Assembly: GCA_016870325.1 (NCBI GenBank)
Contig: VGBV01000005.1
Coordinates: 1 to 43,361, forward strand
Origin: Actinomycetota bacterium
GTDB taxonomy: Bacteria; Actinomycetota; Thermoleophilia; Solirubrobacterales; 70-9
Direction: 5' to 3'
Length of the DNA stretch: 43,361 nucleotides
The translations under genes were made by a program, and so were the position numbers. Shown here piece by piece: positions 24,249 through 33,257 of the stretch (within the stretch, counting starts at the first letter, position 1; every line of letters begins with the position of its first letter). The notes under the pieces were generated by a model that was not told the DNA's origin, did no database searches, and saw only the letters and a program-made list of their open reading frames with translations.

Positions 24249-24565
24249 TCGGGCGCTCACGCGGAGCGGCCCTGCTGCTCGCGGGGGCCGCGTCCCTCTG
24301 CCTGCTCGTCTTCGCCGGATGCGGCGACGAAGAGGACCCCGAGGTGACGCTGCCGACGATCTCGGTCGAGGAGACGACCGCGACCGAGCAGACCGAGGCG
24401 ACCGAGACGGAGGCGGGGACGACGGCGGCGCCCGAGAACGGCGGCACGCCGAGCTACGACCCCGACAAGCCCGACTCGGCGAGCAACGACAAGCCTCCGG
24501 ACCCGGGCAGCCCCGAGGAGCAGTTCGAGAACTTCTGCAAGCAGAACCCGGGCGCCTGCGGCTAG
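24245..24565 (+). CDS. Small Thr/Glu-rich lipoprotein
   Basis: A 106-residue exported protein. A signal sequence (LLLAGAASLCLLVFAGC) ends in a lipobox with Cys near position 26. The remainder is low-complexity Thr, Glu and Pro, closing with EEQFENFCKQNPGACG, whose two Cys may form a disulfide. It is translationally coupled to the zinc-ribbon gene. I recognise no family. Confidence 0.65.
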   Translation: MIGRSRGAALLLAGAASLCLLVFAGCGDEEDPEVTLPTISVEETTATEQTEATETEAGTTAAPENGGTPSYDPDKPDSASNDKPPDPGSPEEQFENFCKQNPGACG

Positions 24566-24588
24566 GGGCGGCCGGGCCCGTTCGACCC

Positions 24589-25272
24589 TTACCCGGCGAC
24601 GAAGGTCGCCGAGTAGAGCAGCCGGGCGGAGTCGTACGTGCAGCCGTAGGGCCGCCGGCTGCCCTTCTTCTGCTGGGGGGAGCCGGCCTCGACGTTGGCG
24701 AAGCCGCCCTCGGTGGTGCAGCCGCCGCGCTTCTCGGTAGAGCGCCGGCTCGCCGTCCACCTGGTGGCGCCGCCCTGGCCGACGGAGAAGGCGGGCGCCC
24801 AGCTGGGGATCGTGAGCGCGACGATGTCCTTGCGGCCGACCGGCAGCGGTGTCGTCAGCGAGAAGGTCGTGGTCGAGCCGAATAAGGGACCGAGGTCCTC
24901 GGCGGGGCTCTGGCGCAGCAGCTTGTAGCGGGGTGGGCTCTTCTTGCCCTTGACCTGGCGAAGGATTCCGATGCGAGCCACCGAGGCGCCGAACTCGCGG
25001 TTGAAGGCGCGGCGGTCGGGCTTGCGCGGCTTGCCGAGCTTGATCGACCAGGCGACGATCTCGCCGCCCTCGGGGACGACGAAGGGATCGCGGACCTGGC
25101 CGATCGAGCGCTGGAAGCCGGTCACCCGCGCCTCCACCAGGCAGTTCTGCGGGCAACTCGCCTTGGCCGGCTTGGCGGCGCCGAGGATCAGGGTCGGGGC
25201 CGCCGAGGCCAACGAGGCGCACAGCGCGACGGCGGCGGCGGCCGCCAGCGCGGCCGCCAGGAGCCTGCTCAT
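24589..25272 (-). CDS. Exported protein, paralog A of a tandem pair
   Basis: A 227-residue secreted protein with a clear signal peptide (MSRLLAAALAAAAAVALC through ASAAP). Conserved blocks shared with the next gene are CPQNCLVEARVTGFQRSIG, PEGGEIVAWSIKLGKP, DIVALTIPSWAPAF and RPYGCTYDSARLLYSATFV. Two N-terminal Cys (CPQNC) and further C-terminal Cys may form disulfides. The beta-rich pattern suggests a compact extracellular domain. I recognise no named family. ATG at 25272 is chosen because the signal peptide starts there. Confidence 0.7.
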   Translation of the reverse strand: MSRLLAAALAAAAAVALCASLASAAPTLILGAAKPAKASCPQNCLVEARVTGFQRSIGQVRDPFVVPEGGEIVAWSIKLGKPRKPDRRAFNREFGASVARIGILRQVKGKKSPPRYKLLRQSPAEDLGPLFGSTTTFSLTTPLPVGRKDIVALTIPSWAPAFSVGQGGATRWTASRRSTEKRGGCTTEGGFANVEAGSPQQKKGSRRPYGCTYDSARLLYSATFVAG

Positions 25273-25283
25273 GGATCGCCCCC

Positions 25284-26018
25284 TCACGGCCGCTTGACGA
25301 TCGTCGCCGAATACAGCAGGCGCGCGGTCTTGTAGGTGCAGCCGTAGGGGCGATCGGAGCCGAGCGCCTGCTGGGCCTTGCCGGCCTTGATGTCGTCGGC
25401 CTTGTTGCACTTGTTCTTCTTGCGGCTCGCCTGCCAGGCGGTGCTGCCGCCGAGGTTGACCGCGAAGGCCGGCGCCCAGGTGGGCACGGTCAGCGCCACG
25501 ATCTGGTTCTTCTTGACCTTGAGCGGGCGCTGCAGGGCGAAGGTGGTGGTCGTGCCCAGGTAGGCCGAGAGCTGCTCGACCGGGGACTGCGATTTCAGCT
25601 CATAGACGGGGTTGCCCTTCTTGATCTGGGCGTTGATCGGCTTCAGCACCGAGACGCGCGCGGTCGGGGTGCCGCCGAAGAAGTCGTCGAAGAACTCGAT
25701 CTGCTTGCTCGTCGGGCGCGAGAGCTTGATCGACCAGGCGACGATCTTGCCGGCGTAGGGGACGCGGAATGGGCTCTTCGTCCTCCCTATCGTGTTCTGG
25801 AAACCGGTGGTCTTGCCGATCGCCTGGCAGTTGTCGGGGCAGGCCGGAACGGCGGGGGCGGCGGCGCCGAGCACGACGATCTTGGGCGCGGCCTGGGCGG
25901 GGCCGGCGCCGAGGGTGAGCGCGAGCGCGAGCGAGCCCGCCAGCGCGAGCGCGGCGAGGGATGCCCTGGCGATGCGCGGGCGTGCGGGTGCGTGAGCTTC
26001 GTGGCCCATGAACTCCAT
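25284..26018 (-). CDS. Exported protein, paralog B of a tandem pair
   Basis: A 244-residue secreted protein similar along its length to its downstream neighbour (CPDNC, GFQNTIGR, GKIVAWSIKLSRP, QIVALTVPTWAPAF, RPYGCTYKTARLLYSATIV). The signal peptide runs through SLALALTLGAGPAQA. Eleven bases separate the two genes, indicating a tandem duplication in one operon. ATG at 26018 has AAAGGTG just upstream; ATG at 26009 is the alternative. The function is unknown. It is divergent from the ABC exporter genes. Confidence 0.7.
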   Translation of the reverse strand: MEFMGHEAHAPARPRIARASLAALALAGSLALALTLGAGPAQAAPKIVVLGAAAPAVPACPDNCQAIGKTTGFQNTIGRTKSPFRVPYAGKIVAWSIKLSRPTSKQIEFFDDFFGGTPTARVSVLKPINAQIKKGNPVYELKSQSPVEQLSAYLGTTTTFALQRPLKVKKNQIVALTVPTWAPAFAVNLGGSTAWQASRKKNKCNKADDIKAGKAQQALGSDRPYGCTYKTARLLYSATIVKRP

Positions 26019-26081
26019 TGAACACCTTTGTTCGGCGAGGGTTGCGGGTTCCCTACCAGGATCGGCGGCTACCCTGCCCGC

Positions 26082-27056
26082 GTGGCCGCGATCGAGACGA
26101 AGCAGCTTGCGCGCGAGTTCGAGGGTGGGATCAAGGCCGTGGACGGCGTCGACCTGGATGTCGCCGGGGGCGAGATCTACGGCTTCCTCGGACCCAACGG
26201 CGCCGGCAAGACGACCACGGTGCGGATGCTGACGACGCTGCTGGCGCCGACGGGCGGCAGCGCCACCGTGGCGGGCTTCGACGTCGCAGCCGAGCCCGGC
26301 GAGGTCAGGCGCAAGATCGGCGTGGCGCTGCAGGAGGCGGCACTCGACCCGCTGATGACCGGGCGCGAGCTGATCCACCTGCAGGCGACGCTGCACGGGC
26401 TGCCGCGCGAGCGCGGCGACGAGCTCGGTGACGCCCTGCTCGGCCGGGTCGGGCTGACCCAGGCCGCCGACCGCCGCGTCGGCACCTACTCGGGGGGGAT
26501 GCGCCGCCGCCTCGATCTTGCAGCCGCCCTCGTGCACGAGCCCTCGGTGCTGTTCCTGGACGAGCCCACCACGGGCCTCGACCCCGTCAGCCGCCAGGCG
26601 ATCTGGGAGGAGGTCGAGAAGCTGAACGCCGAGGGAACCACCGTCTTCCTCACCACCCAGTACCTGGAGGAGGCCGACCAGCTCGCCGACCGGGTCGGGA
26701 TCATCTCGGCCGGAAGGATCGTCGCCGAGGGAACCCCGGCGGCGCTCAAGTCCGAGGTCGGCAAGCCCCACCTGGAGCTCTCGCTCGTCGACCAGCATGG
26801 CCGCGAGGCCGACTGCGAGCGGGTGCTGGCGCGCTTCGGCAAGCCGCTGCCCGCCAAGGACGGGAAGCTGCTGGTCGAGCTCGAGCACGGCACCTCCGAG
26901 GTCGGCCCGATCGTCGTCGCGCTCGACGAAGCCGGGCTCGCGGTCGAGTCGCTGGACCTGGTCCAGCCCTCGCTGGATGACGTCTTCGTGGCCAAGACCG
27001 GTGAGCACCTGGAGGGCGCCGAGGAGGCGCCGGCAGACGAGGCCATAGCCGGGTGA
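26082..27056 (+). CDS. ABC exporter ATP-binding protein (DrrA-like)
   Basis: A 324-residue ABC ATPase with Walker A GPNGAGKT near residue 39, signature YSGGMRRRLD, Walker B VLFLDEPTTGLDP and switch His replaced by Gln (LTTQYLEE), as is usual in the DrrA drug-export group. The C-terminal 80 residues form the extension of that group. It energises export by the two ABC-2 permeases that follow. GTG at 26082 begins the family N-terminus. It heads an operon whose genes overlap by four bases. Confidence 0.92.
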   Translation: MAAIETKQLAREFEGGIKAVDGVDLDVAGGEIYGFLGPNGAGKTTTVRMLTTLLAPTGGSATVAGFDVAAEPGEVRRKIGVALQEAALDPLMTGRELIHLQATLHGLPRERGDELGDALLGRVGLTQAADRRVGTYSGGMRRRLDLAAALVHEPSVLFLDEPTTGLDPVSRQAIWEEVEKLNAEGTTVFLTTQYLEEADQLADRVGIISAGRIVAEGTPAALKSEVGKPHLELSLVDQHGREADCERVLARFGKPLPAKDGKLLVELEHGTSEVGPIVVALDEAGLAVESLDLVQPSLDDVFVAKTGEHLEGAEEAPADEAIAG

Positions 27057-27844
27057 GCGGGCGCCTGGCGGCGAACGCGCGCGTCGTCGCCGCGCTGGGG
27101 GCGCGCTCGGTCAGGCAGACGCTGCGTCGCCCGCAGCTCGCCGCCCCGCTGATCATCTTCCCGACGCTGCTGTTGGCGATCCAGACGGGCGGCGCCGGCG
27201 GCGCCGTCGACCTCCCCGGCTTCCCCGAGGTCAACGGCTTCCTCGACTTCATGCTGGCCGGGGCGATGGTGCAGTCGTGCCTGCTCGCGGGCAACTCCGG
27301 CGGCATCGCGCTCGCGCTCGACATCGAGATGGGCTTCACCGACCGCCTCTTCGCCGCGCCCGTAAGCCGCTACTCGGTCGTGCTCGGACGGCTGGCGGGG
27401 ACGACGGTGCTCGGCGCCTTCACCGCGGTCTGGTTCATCGCGATCGGCCTCATCTCCGGAGCGACGATCGAGGAGGGGGTGCTGGGAGCGATCTGGATAA
27501 TCGCGCTCGTCGCCGCCACCGCGCTCGCTTTCGGGTCGATCGGCGCGGCGATCGCGCTGCGGACCAACAGCGCCAGCGTCGTGCAGGGGCTGTTCCCGCT
27601 CGTGTTCGTGATCCTCTTCCTCTCCAGCGCCTTCTTTCCCGCCAACCTGATGCTGGAGCCCGCCGCCTCGGTCGCCGAGTACAACCCGCTCAGCTTCATC
27701 GTCGAGGGCCTGCGCGAGCCGATTCTCTCCTCCTTCGACGGCGAGGACGAGCTGCTCGCCCTGGGGTCGGTGCTCGCGCTGATGGCCTTCGGGCTGTGGA
27801 TGTGCGCGCTGGCCCTGAAGGGGCGCGTACGGAGGGGCGCGTGA
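27053..27844 (+). CDS. ABC-2 type permease, first copy
   Basis: A 263-residue permease with about six membrane helices. The ABC-2 pattern is visible as GFTDRLFAAPVSRYSVVLGRL in the cytoplasmic loop and the YNPLSFIVEGLREPIL block before the last helix. Its GTG overlaps the ATPase stop (GTGA). It is likely to pair with the next permease to form a heterodimeric exporter. The substrate is unknown. Confidence 0.88.
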   Translation: MSGRLAANARVVAALGARSVRQTLRRPQLAAPLIIFPTLLLAIQTGGAGGAVDLPGFPEVNGFLDFMLAGAMVQSCLLAGNSGGIALALDIEMGFTDRLFAAPVSRYSVVLGRLAGTTVLGAFTAVWFIAIGLISGATIEEGVLGAIWIIALVAATALAFGSIGAAIALRTNSASVVQGLFPLVFVILFLSSAFFPANLMLEPAASVAEYNPLSFIVEGLREPILSSFDGEDELLALGSVLALMAFGLWMCALALKGRVRRGA

Positions 27845-28614
27845 GCGCCCGGCAGAGCGGGGGGGCCATCAGGGTGCTGATGCGCCGCGCCCTGAACGAG
27901 ATCACGCGCGTGCCCGGCGCCGCGATCCCCGGCGTGCTCGCTCCGTCGATCTTCTTCCTCGGGCTGACCAGCGTCTTTGGCAGCCTCACCCTGCTGCCGG
28001 GCTTCGACACCCAGAGCTACCAGAGCTTCCTGATCCCGGTCAGCCTGATGCAGGGCGCCGCCTTCACCGGCGCCGCGACCGGGGTCAATCTCGCCCGTGA
28101 CATCGAGCAGGGCTGGTTCGACCGGCTGCTGGCCTCGCCGGCGCCGCGGCCGGTGCTGCTCGCGGGCCTGGTGCTGTCGGCGAGCTTCAGGGCGCTGATC
28201 CCGGCGACCTTCCTGCTGATCGTCGCCTTCGCGATCGGGGCCGAGTGGCCGGGCTTCGGCGGGCTGGCCCTGGCGCTGCTGATCGTGATGGGCATGGCGA
28301 TCGTCGCCGCGACCTGGGGCACCTCGCTGGCGATGCGGTTCAAGTCCCAGTCGGCGGCACCGCTGATGCAGGCCGGGATGTTCCTCGCCGTGCTGCTGAC
28401 CACGGCCTATGCGCCGCTGGAGCTGCTGCAGGGCTGGCTCCAGGAGATCGCGCGGATCAACCCCGTGACCCAGGTGATCGAGGCTGCGCGCCAGGGCTTC
28501 ATCGGCGAGGACGTCACCTGGGCCGGCACCTGGCCGGGCCTGCTGGCGCTGGCCGGCCTCGCCGTCCTCTTCACCTGGATGGCGCTGCGGGCGATGCGCC
28601 GCATGACCGCATGA
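27841..28614 (+). CDS. ABC-2 type permease, second copy
   Basis: A 257-residue permease similar to its neighbour: QGWFDRLLASPAPRPVLLAGL in the loop and INPVTQVIEAARQGFIGEDV before the final helix. About six membrane helices are seen. GTG at 27841 overlaps the first permease stop (GTGA), and its stop overlaps the glycosidase ATG (ATGA), so all four genes are coupled. Confidence 0.88.
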   Translation: MSARQSGGAIRVLMRRALNEITRVPGAAIPGVLAPSIFFLGLTSVFGSLTLLPGFDTQSYQSFLIPVSLMQGAAFTGAATGVNLARDIEQGWFDRLLASPAPRPVLLAGLVLSASFRALIPATFLLIVAFAIGAEWPGFGGLALALLIVMGMAIVAATWGTSLAMRFKSQSAAPLMQAGMFLAVLLTTAYAPLELLQGWLQEIARINPVTQVIEAARQGFIGEDVTWAGTWPGLLALAGLAVLFTWMALRAMRRMTA

Positions 28615-29849
28615 ACGACGCACTGCGATCGCTGGAGCTCGCCGAAGCCACGCTGCGGGAGGGCTGGACACAGGGCGAGCGCGACGGCGTCCCCTACTCG
28701 TACGTCCCCCCCAGCCCCACCCACTACTACTGGCAGTGGTACTGGGACTCGTGCTTTCACGCGATCGTCTGGCGCCGCTTCGACCCCGATCGAGCCCGCC
28801 TGGAGCTGACCTCGCTGCTGAACGGCGGCCACGAGGACGGCTTCATCGGGCACACGACCTTCTGGGACAGACCCGTGGACATGCGCCGGCGCTGGACCTA
28901 CAACGTCGGCTCGCGCGACGCCGCCAACACCTCGACCATCCAGCCGCCGCTGCTGGCCTGGGCCTGGCGGATCGCGGTCGGCGACCCCGCCGCCGAGCCC
29001 CGCATCGCCGCCCACCACCGCTGGCTGCGCGAGCACCGCGACCTCGACGGTGACGGCCTGCTCTGGATCGTGCAGCCCGATGAGTCCGGGCTCGACTCCT
29101 CCCCCAAGTTCGACCCGGTCTGGGGCCGGCGCGCGCACGCCCGGCTCGGCTTCATCGCGCTGATCCAGCGCAACCGCCGCCGCGGCTGGGACGCCCGCCG
29201 CATCCTCGACTCCGGCGGGCCGCTGCTGTGCGAGGTCGTCGTCAACGTGCTCTGGTGCCTTGCACGCCGCGCCGCCGGGGAAACCTCGATCACGCCCGCG
29301 ATCGTCGAGCGCTTCTGGGACCCCGACCGGGGCCTGTTCTGCGACGTCGCCCGGGGCGACGTCGCGCGCCCGCGCGAGATGGACGCCGTCGGCGGCGACC
29401 ACCGCATCCGCACCTCGACCTGGTCGGCGCTGGCGCCGCTGGCGCTGCCGGACCTGCCCGAGGAGATCGGGCGCCGCCTGGTCGGCGAGCACCTGCTCGA
29501 CACCAAGCGCTACTGGACGCCGGTGCCCGCGCCCTCGGTCTCGGTCGAGGAACCGAGCTTCGAGCCGCGCGACTGGGAGACCTGGCTCGTGCGCCGCTAC
29601 TGGCGCGGGCCGACCTGGATCAACGCCGCATGGCTGCTGTGGATGGGCCTGCTGCGCCTGGGCCACGAGGCCGAGGCGCAGGCGATGGCCAACGCCCTCT
29701 GCGGCGCCTACGCGCGCGAGGGCTCACGCGAGTTCTACGAGCCCTTCAGCGGCGAGGGACTGGGCGCGGAGCAGTTCGGCTGGTCGACGCTGATCTCCGA
29801 GCTGGCCGACCCCGACCCCGCCTCCCCGGGCTCGCACCTGGGGGCCTGA
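28611..29849 (+). CDS. GH63-like glycoside hydrolase (MGH1/glucosylglycerate hydrolase type)
   Basis: A 412-residue (alpha/alpha)6-barrel glycosidase. Family blocks are YYWQWYWDSCFHAIVW near 39, a QPDESGLDSSPKFDPVW block near 155, RYWRGPTWINAAWLLWMGL, and FYEPFSGEGLGAEQFGWS near the end. Likely catalytic acids are an Asp in the DESGLD block (157 or 162) and Glu387 in AEQFGWS, by analogy with mycobacterial glucosylglycerate hydrolase. No signal peptide is seen, so it should act in the cytoplasm on a small alpha-glucoside or alpha-mannoside such as a compatible solute. It is translationally coupled to the ABC exporter, a pairing that suggests handling of a glycosylated compound (inference). Confidence 0.82.
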   Translation: MNDALRSLELAEATLREGWTQGERDGVPYSYVPPSPTHYYWQWYWDSCFHAIVWRRFDPDRARLELTSLLNGGHEDGFIGHTTFWDRPVDMRRRWTYNVGSRDAANTSTIQPPLLAWAWRIAVGDPAAEPRIAAHHRWLREHRDLDGDGLLWIVQPDESGLDSSPKFDPVWGRRAHARLGFIALIQRNRRRGWDARRILDSGGPLLCEVVVNVLWCLARRAAGETSITPAIVERFWDPDRGLFCDVARGDVARPREMDAVGGDHRIRTSTWSALAPLALPDLPEEIGRRLVGEHLLDTKRYWTPVPAPSVSVEEPSFEPRDWETWLVRRYWRGPTWINAAWLLWMGLLRLGHEAEAQAMANALCGAYAREGSREFYEPFSGEGLGAEQFGWSTLISELADPDPASPGSHLGA

Positions 29850-29854
29850 ACGCG

Positions 29855-29883
29855 GACGGGCCCGGCCGCAGGCCGGGCCCGTC
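29855..29883. terminator. Strong bidirectional hairpin
   Basis: A perfect 13-base stem, GACGGGCCCGGCC with its complement, encloses a GCA loop just after the glycosidase stop and before the convergent exported-protein gene. It is the strongest terminator-like hairpin of the window. Confidence 0.75.
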
Positions 29884-29903
29884 GCGCAGCGGTTCTGTTC
29901 GGC

Positions 29904-30344
29904 TCAGTCGAAGGTGCCGGGGAAGGCGACGGAGACACCGCGCTTGCAGATGACCTCCTTGCCCTTGACCTTGACCTTGCGGCCGACGGCCTCGACGCGG
30001 AAGCGGCGGCTGTTCTTGATCTTCTTCGGCGCCTCGCCGATGATCTCGAACTGGCCGCGGGCGCTGCCGCCCTTGCTGACGGCGTGGCCGAGCGCGGCAC
30101 CCTGGAAATCGTCGTTGGGCGCGAGCCAGTAGAGCAGCACCGAGCGCTGGCGCTCGCAGCGCGGCAGCGAGGACTGCAGCACCCCGGTGACGACGATGTT
30201 GCGCTTGCCGTGGGCCGAGGTCTCGACCTGGGCCGAGGTGCCGACGCGCTTGATCTTGCTCTTGCCGACGCCGACCGCGGACACGATCAGGCATGCGGAC
30301 AGCGCTGCGATGAAGACTGTGAGGAACTTCCTGCGGCGGTTCAT
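29904..30344 (-). CDS. Small exported protein of unknown function
   Basis: A 146-residue basic protein with a signal sequence (MNRRRKFLTVFIAALSACLIVSAVG). The mature part is rich in Lys, Val and Gly (RFRVEAVGRKVKVKGKEVICKRG) with a probable beta fold and two Cys (near 63 and 132) that could form a disulfide. AAGGAAG lies 6 bases before the ATG at 30344. I recognise no family. The gene stands alone. Confidence 0.65.
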   Translation of the reverse strand: MNRRRKFLTVFIAALSACLIVSAVGVGKSKIKRVGTSAQVETSAHGKRNIVVTGVLQSSLPRCERQRSVLLYWLAPNDDFQGAALGHAVSKGGSARGQFEIIGEAPKKIKNSRRFRVEAVGRKVKVKGKEVICKRGVSVAFPGTFD

Positions 30345-30450
30345 AGGCGGCTTCCTTGTTCGGAGACGGATCCTGTCCCCGACGGCTTCGCGCCCGTGGA
30401 CCCGATTCCTGCCCGGGCCCGTACCCGGCTGCGCCGTCGGCGTCGGAAGC

Positions 30451-30669
30451 CTACTTGTAGCGGTAGGTGATGCGGCCGCGGTCGAGATCGTAGGGAGAGA
30501 GCTCGATCTTGACCCGGTCGCCGGGCAGGATGCGGATGTAGTGGCGGCGCATCTTGCCCGAGATGTGGCCGAGGACCTCGTGGTCGTTGTCCAGCTTCAC
30601 GCGGAACATCGTGTTCGGGAGGGCCTCGGTGATCTCGCCCTCCATCTCGATCTTCTCTTCTTTGCCCAT
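30451..30669 (-). CDS. infA: Translation initiation factor IF-1
   Basis: A 72-residue OB-fold protein, the standard IF-1 length: [19 protein letters not shown], then [26 protein letters not shown] and the ending [10 protein letters not shown]-1 binds the ribosomal A site during initiation. It is not next to rpmJ or other ribosomal genes in this window. ATG at 30669. Confidence 0.96.
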   Translation of the reverse strand: MGKEEKIEMEGEITEALPNTMFRVKLDNDHEVLGHISGKMRRHYIRILPGDRVKIELSPYDLDRGRITYRYK

Positions 30670-30712
30670 GCGGCAGGGAAAGGTAGCGGGTTGCCCCTCG
30701 TGCGACGGGCCC

Positions 30713-31498
30713 CTACTTGCCCTCGAACGTCGCGTTCCCCGGGCCGTCGGCGAGGAAGCTCTTGACCGCGTTCTGCAGGTCCTCGCTCGCGAACAGGTCC
30801 GCGAATTGCCCGGGGGTGACCTCGTCGGCCGCAACCACGCCGCCCTCGCGGAAGGCGCGGATGATGCGCTTCGTGGCTCCGTGGGCGACCGTGGGCCCGT
30901 CGGCGAGCCGGTGGGCGAAGCGCAGGCCCTTCTCCAGCAGCTGGTCGTCGGGAACGACGCGGTTGACGACGTTCCAGCGCTCGAGCGTGGCGGCGTCATA
31001 GAGGCCGCCGCTCATCACGAACTCGGCCGCCCGCGCCGGGCCCGCGCGCTCGGCCATGCGCTGGGTGCCGCCGGCGCCCGGGGTGAGGCCGACCACGGCC
31101 TCGACCAGGCCGAAGCGCGCGCTCTCGGTCGCCCAGAGCATGTCGCAGGCGAGGGCGATCTCCAGTCCGGCGGTCAGACAGAGGCCGTGGACCAGGGCGA
31201 GTGTCGGGATCTCGAGCGACTCGAGCTTCTGGGCTGCCTCGACGAGGCTGCCCAGCGACTCCCCCGGCGTGCCCTCGTTGACCACGCGCTGGAACATGTT
31301 GACGTCGGCGCCCCCCGTGAACAGGTCCCCCTCGGCGCGCCAGACGAGCGCCCGGGCGCCCGAGGACTCGACCTGGTCCACGCAGGCCATCAGCGCCTTG
31401 AAGGCGTCCTCGCCGAACAGGTTCAGGGGCGGGTCGTCCAGGACCAGGTGGGCGAGGTTCCCGTCCTGCTCCAGGCGCACGGGCCGCTTCTCAGCCAT
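30713..31498 (-). CDS. Enoyl-CoA hydratase/isomerase family protein
   Basis: A 261-residue crotonase-family enzyme. The oxyanion-hole region [11 protein letters not shown] is near 60 and [16 protein letters not shown] near 104. The two catalytic Glu of crotonases are present as Glu113 and Glu133 (FGLVEAVVG), followed by [12 protein letters not shown]. It probably hydrates 2-enoyl-CoA esters in fatty-acid or amino-acid breakdown, but other crotonase reactions cannot be excluded. The start has GAGGAG five bases upstream and overlaps the HIT gene end by 8 bases. Confidence 0.88.
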   Translation of the reverse strand: MAEKRPVRLEQDGNLAHLVLDDPPLNLFGEDAFKALMACVDQVESSGARALVWRAEGDLFTGGADVNMFQRVVNEGTPGESLGSLVEAAQKLESLEIPTLALVHGLCLTAGLEIALACDMLWATESARFGLVEAVVGLTPGAGGTQRMAERAGPARAAEFVMSGGLYDAATLERWNVVNRVVPDDQLLEKGLRFAHRLADGPTVAHGATKRIIRAFREGGVVAADEVTPGQFADLFASEDLQNAVKSFLADGPGNATFEGK

Positions 31499-31904
31499 CG
31501 TCGCTCCTCAGCTTGGCCGCGATCGCGGCGATCTCCTCCTCGGGCCCGCCGCGCGGGATCCAGGGCAGCTCCAGGGGGTCGTCCTCGTAGCGCGGGATCA
31601 CGTGCCAGTGATAGTGGAAGACCGTCTGCCAGGCGGCCGGGCGGCAGGCGTTGAGGAGGTTGAAGCCATCGGGCTCCAGCACCTCCTCCATCCGCCTCGC
31701 GAGCCGCTGGGCCGCCACCGAGGCGGCCGCGAGGTCCTCGGGGTCGATCTCGATCAGGTCCGTGGAGTGCGCGCGCGGCACGACCAGCGCGTGCCCGGGC
31801 GTGGCCGGGTTGATGTCCATGAACGAGACCGTGCGCTCGTCGGAGTCAACGGTCTGGCTCGGGATCGAGCCCTCGACGATGCCGCAGAAGAGGCAGTCGG
31901 ACAT
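31491..31904 (-). CDS. HIT-family nucleotide hydrolase
   Basis: A 137-residue HIT protein. MSDCLFCGIV provides a CxxC metal site, and the histidine triad HYHWH at 97-101 is followed by VIPRY. HIT proteins of this branch hydrolyse nucleoside phosphoramidates or dinucleotides. It precedes and overlaps the enoyl-CoA hydratase gene. ATG at 31904. Confidence 0.92.
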   Translation of the reverse strand: MSDCLFCGIVEGSIPSQTVDSDERTVSFMDINPATPGHALVVPRAHSTDLIEIDPEDLAAASVAAQRLARRMEEVLEPDGFNLLNACRPAAWQTVFHYHWHVIPRYEDDPLELPWIPRGGPEEEIAAIAAKLRSDDG

Positions 31905-31997
31905 CGGCGCGCAGCTTATCTGCTCTAGTCTTCTCGCCGTTCGATACGGCGGGGATTGCCTCGCCGGCGGGGGAAGAAGAACTCGAGGGAGGCGAAG

Positions 31998-33236
31998 TTG
32001 CGCGCAGGCTCGGTTTTGTTCCGGTTCAACACACGCTCCGCGATGGCGACCGCGGCCGCGGTCGCGGCGCTGGCGCTGGCCGGCGTCTGGGCGGCGGCCG
32101 CCGAGGCGATGCCGCGTAAGGGCCCCGCGGGGCTCGCCTTCTACAAGCCCCCGAAGCAGCTGCCGAAGGGGCACGGAAAGCTGATCTGGGCGCGCAAGGC
32201 CGGGGGCCTGGTGCCGCTCGCCGACGCAGCCGCCACCAAGCTCGTCCTCTACACCTCGCGCAGCCCGCAGGGCAAGCTGATCGCCGTCTCGGGCTCGGTC
32301 AGCGTTCCCGAGGGCAAGGCTCCGAAGCCGGGCTGGCCGGTGATCAGCTACGGGCACGGCACCGGCGGCATCGCCGACATCTGCGCCCCGAGCCGCAACG
32401 CCGCCGGCGGCCCCGCCCAGCCCTACACCTCCTACATCGATCCCGAGCTGAACGCATGGCTGCGCGCGGGCTACGCGGTGGCGCGGACCGACTTCCCGGG
32501 CCTCGGCACGCCCGGCAGGCACTCCTATCTGGTCGGCGAGTCCGAGGGACGCGGCGTGCTCGACATCGTCAAGGCGGCCCGCCAGCTTCAGCGCGACCGG
32601 GCCCGAGGCAACATCGGGCGCCGCTTTCTGCTCGCGGGCCACTCCCAGGGCGGCCACGCGGTGCTGTTCGCCGCGGGCCTGGCCAAGCGCTGGACGCCGC
32701 GGCTGCAGCTCCAAGGCACCGTCTCCTACGCGCCGGCCTCGCACCTTCGTGAGCAGACCTCGCTGCTGCCGGCACTGACCTCGCCGAGCCCCCTGAGCGC
32801 GCTGGCGACGATGATCCTGGCTGGCGCCGCGACGCAGTCGGCCGCGATCGACGTGCCGACGCTGCTCTCCGATCCGGCGCTGGGCTTCTATCCCCAGATC
32901 GACCGCGTCTGCCTGCAGCAGCTCAGCGAGCCCTCCAGCCTCGGTGGGATCGCCCCCTCTGCGCTGCTGCGTCCCGGGGCCGACACCACCGCCCTGTTGG
33001 CGGAGCTCGAGCGCATGAACCCGGCGGTGCGCTCGAGCGCGCCGATCCTGATCGCCCAGGGGAAGGCCGACGCCACCGTCTTCGAGCTGTTCACGAACCA
33101 GCTCGACGACGAGCTGGCGGCCCTGGGCAACGACGTCACCTACCTCACCTACGACGGCGTCGACCACGGCGCCATCGTCAGCGCCGCCGCTGCCGACGCC
33201 CTCGCCTTCTTCGAGGCCCGGCTGCCCTCCCCCTGA
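31998..33236 (+). CDS. Secretory lipase-family alpha/beta hydrolase
   Basis: A 412-residue exported hydrolase of the secretory lipase (LIP) type. A hydrophobic signal (ATAAAVAALALAGVWAAAAEA) follows a basic head. The nucleophile elbow GHSQGG places Ser near 216; the acid is in AQGKADATV and the His in VDHGAIV. YGHGTGG near 118 is the oxyanion region. TTG at 31998 is chosen because GAGGGAGG lies 5 bases before it; a TTG at 31956 is the alternative. It likely cleaves lipid or other esters outside the cell. Confidence 0.85.
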   Translation: MRAGSVLFRFNTRSAMATAAAVAALALAGVWAAAAEAMPRKGPAGLAFYKPPKQLPKGHGKLIWARKAGGLVPLADAAATKLVLYTSRSPQGKLIAVSGSVSVPEGKAPKPGWPVISYGHGTGGIADICAPSRNAAGGPAQPYTSYIDPELNAWLRAGYAVARTDFPGLGTPGRHSYLVGESEGRGVLDIVKAARQLQRDRARGNIGRRFLLAGHSQGGHAVLFAAGLAKRWTPRLQLQGTVSYAPASHLREQTSLLPALTSPSPLSALATMILAGAATQSAAIDVPTLLSDPALGFYPQIDRVCLQQLSEPSSLGGIAPSALLRPGADTTALLAELERMNPAVRSSAPILIAQGKADATVFELFTNQLDDELAALGNDVTYLTYDGVDHGAIVSAAAADALAFFEARLPSP

Positions 33237-33257
33237 ACCGGGGCCGCCGCCGCGGGG

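Noticed and set aside
30345-30450. A possible riboswitch or leader in the gap between infA and the exported protein gene
   Set aside because: I see no recognisable conserved element or strong hairpin there beyond ordinary GC-rich sequence.
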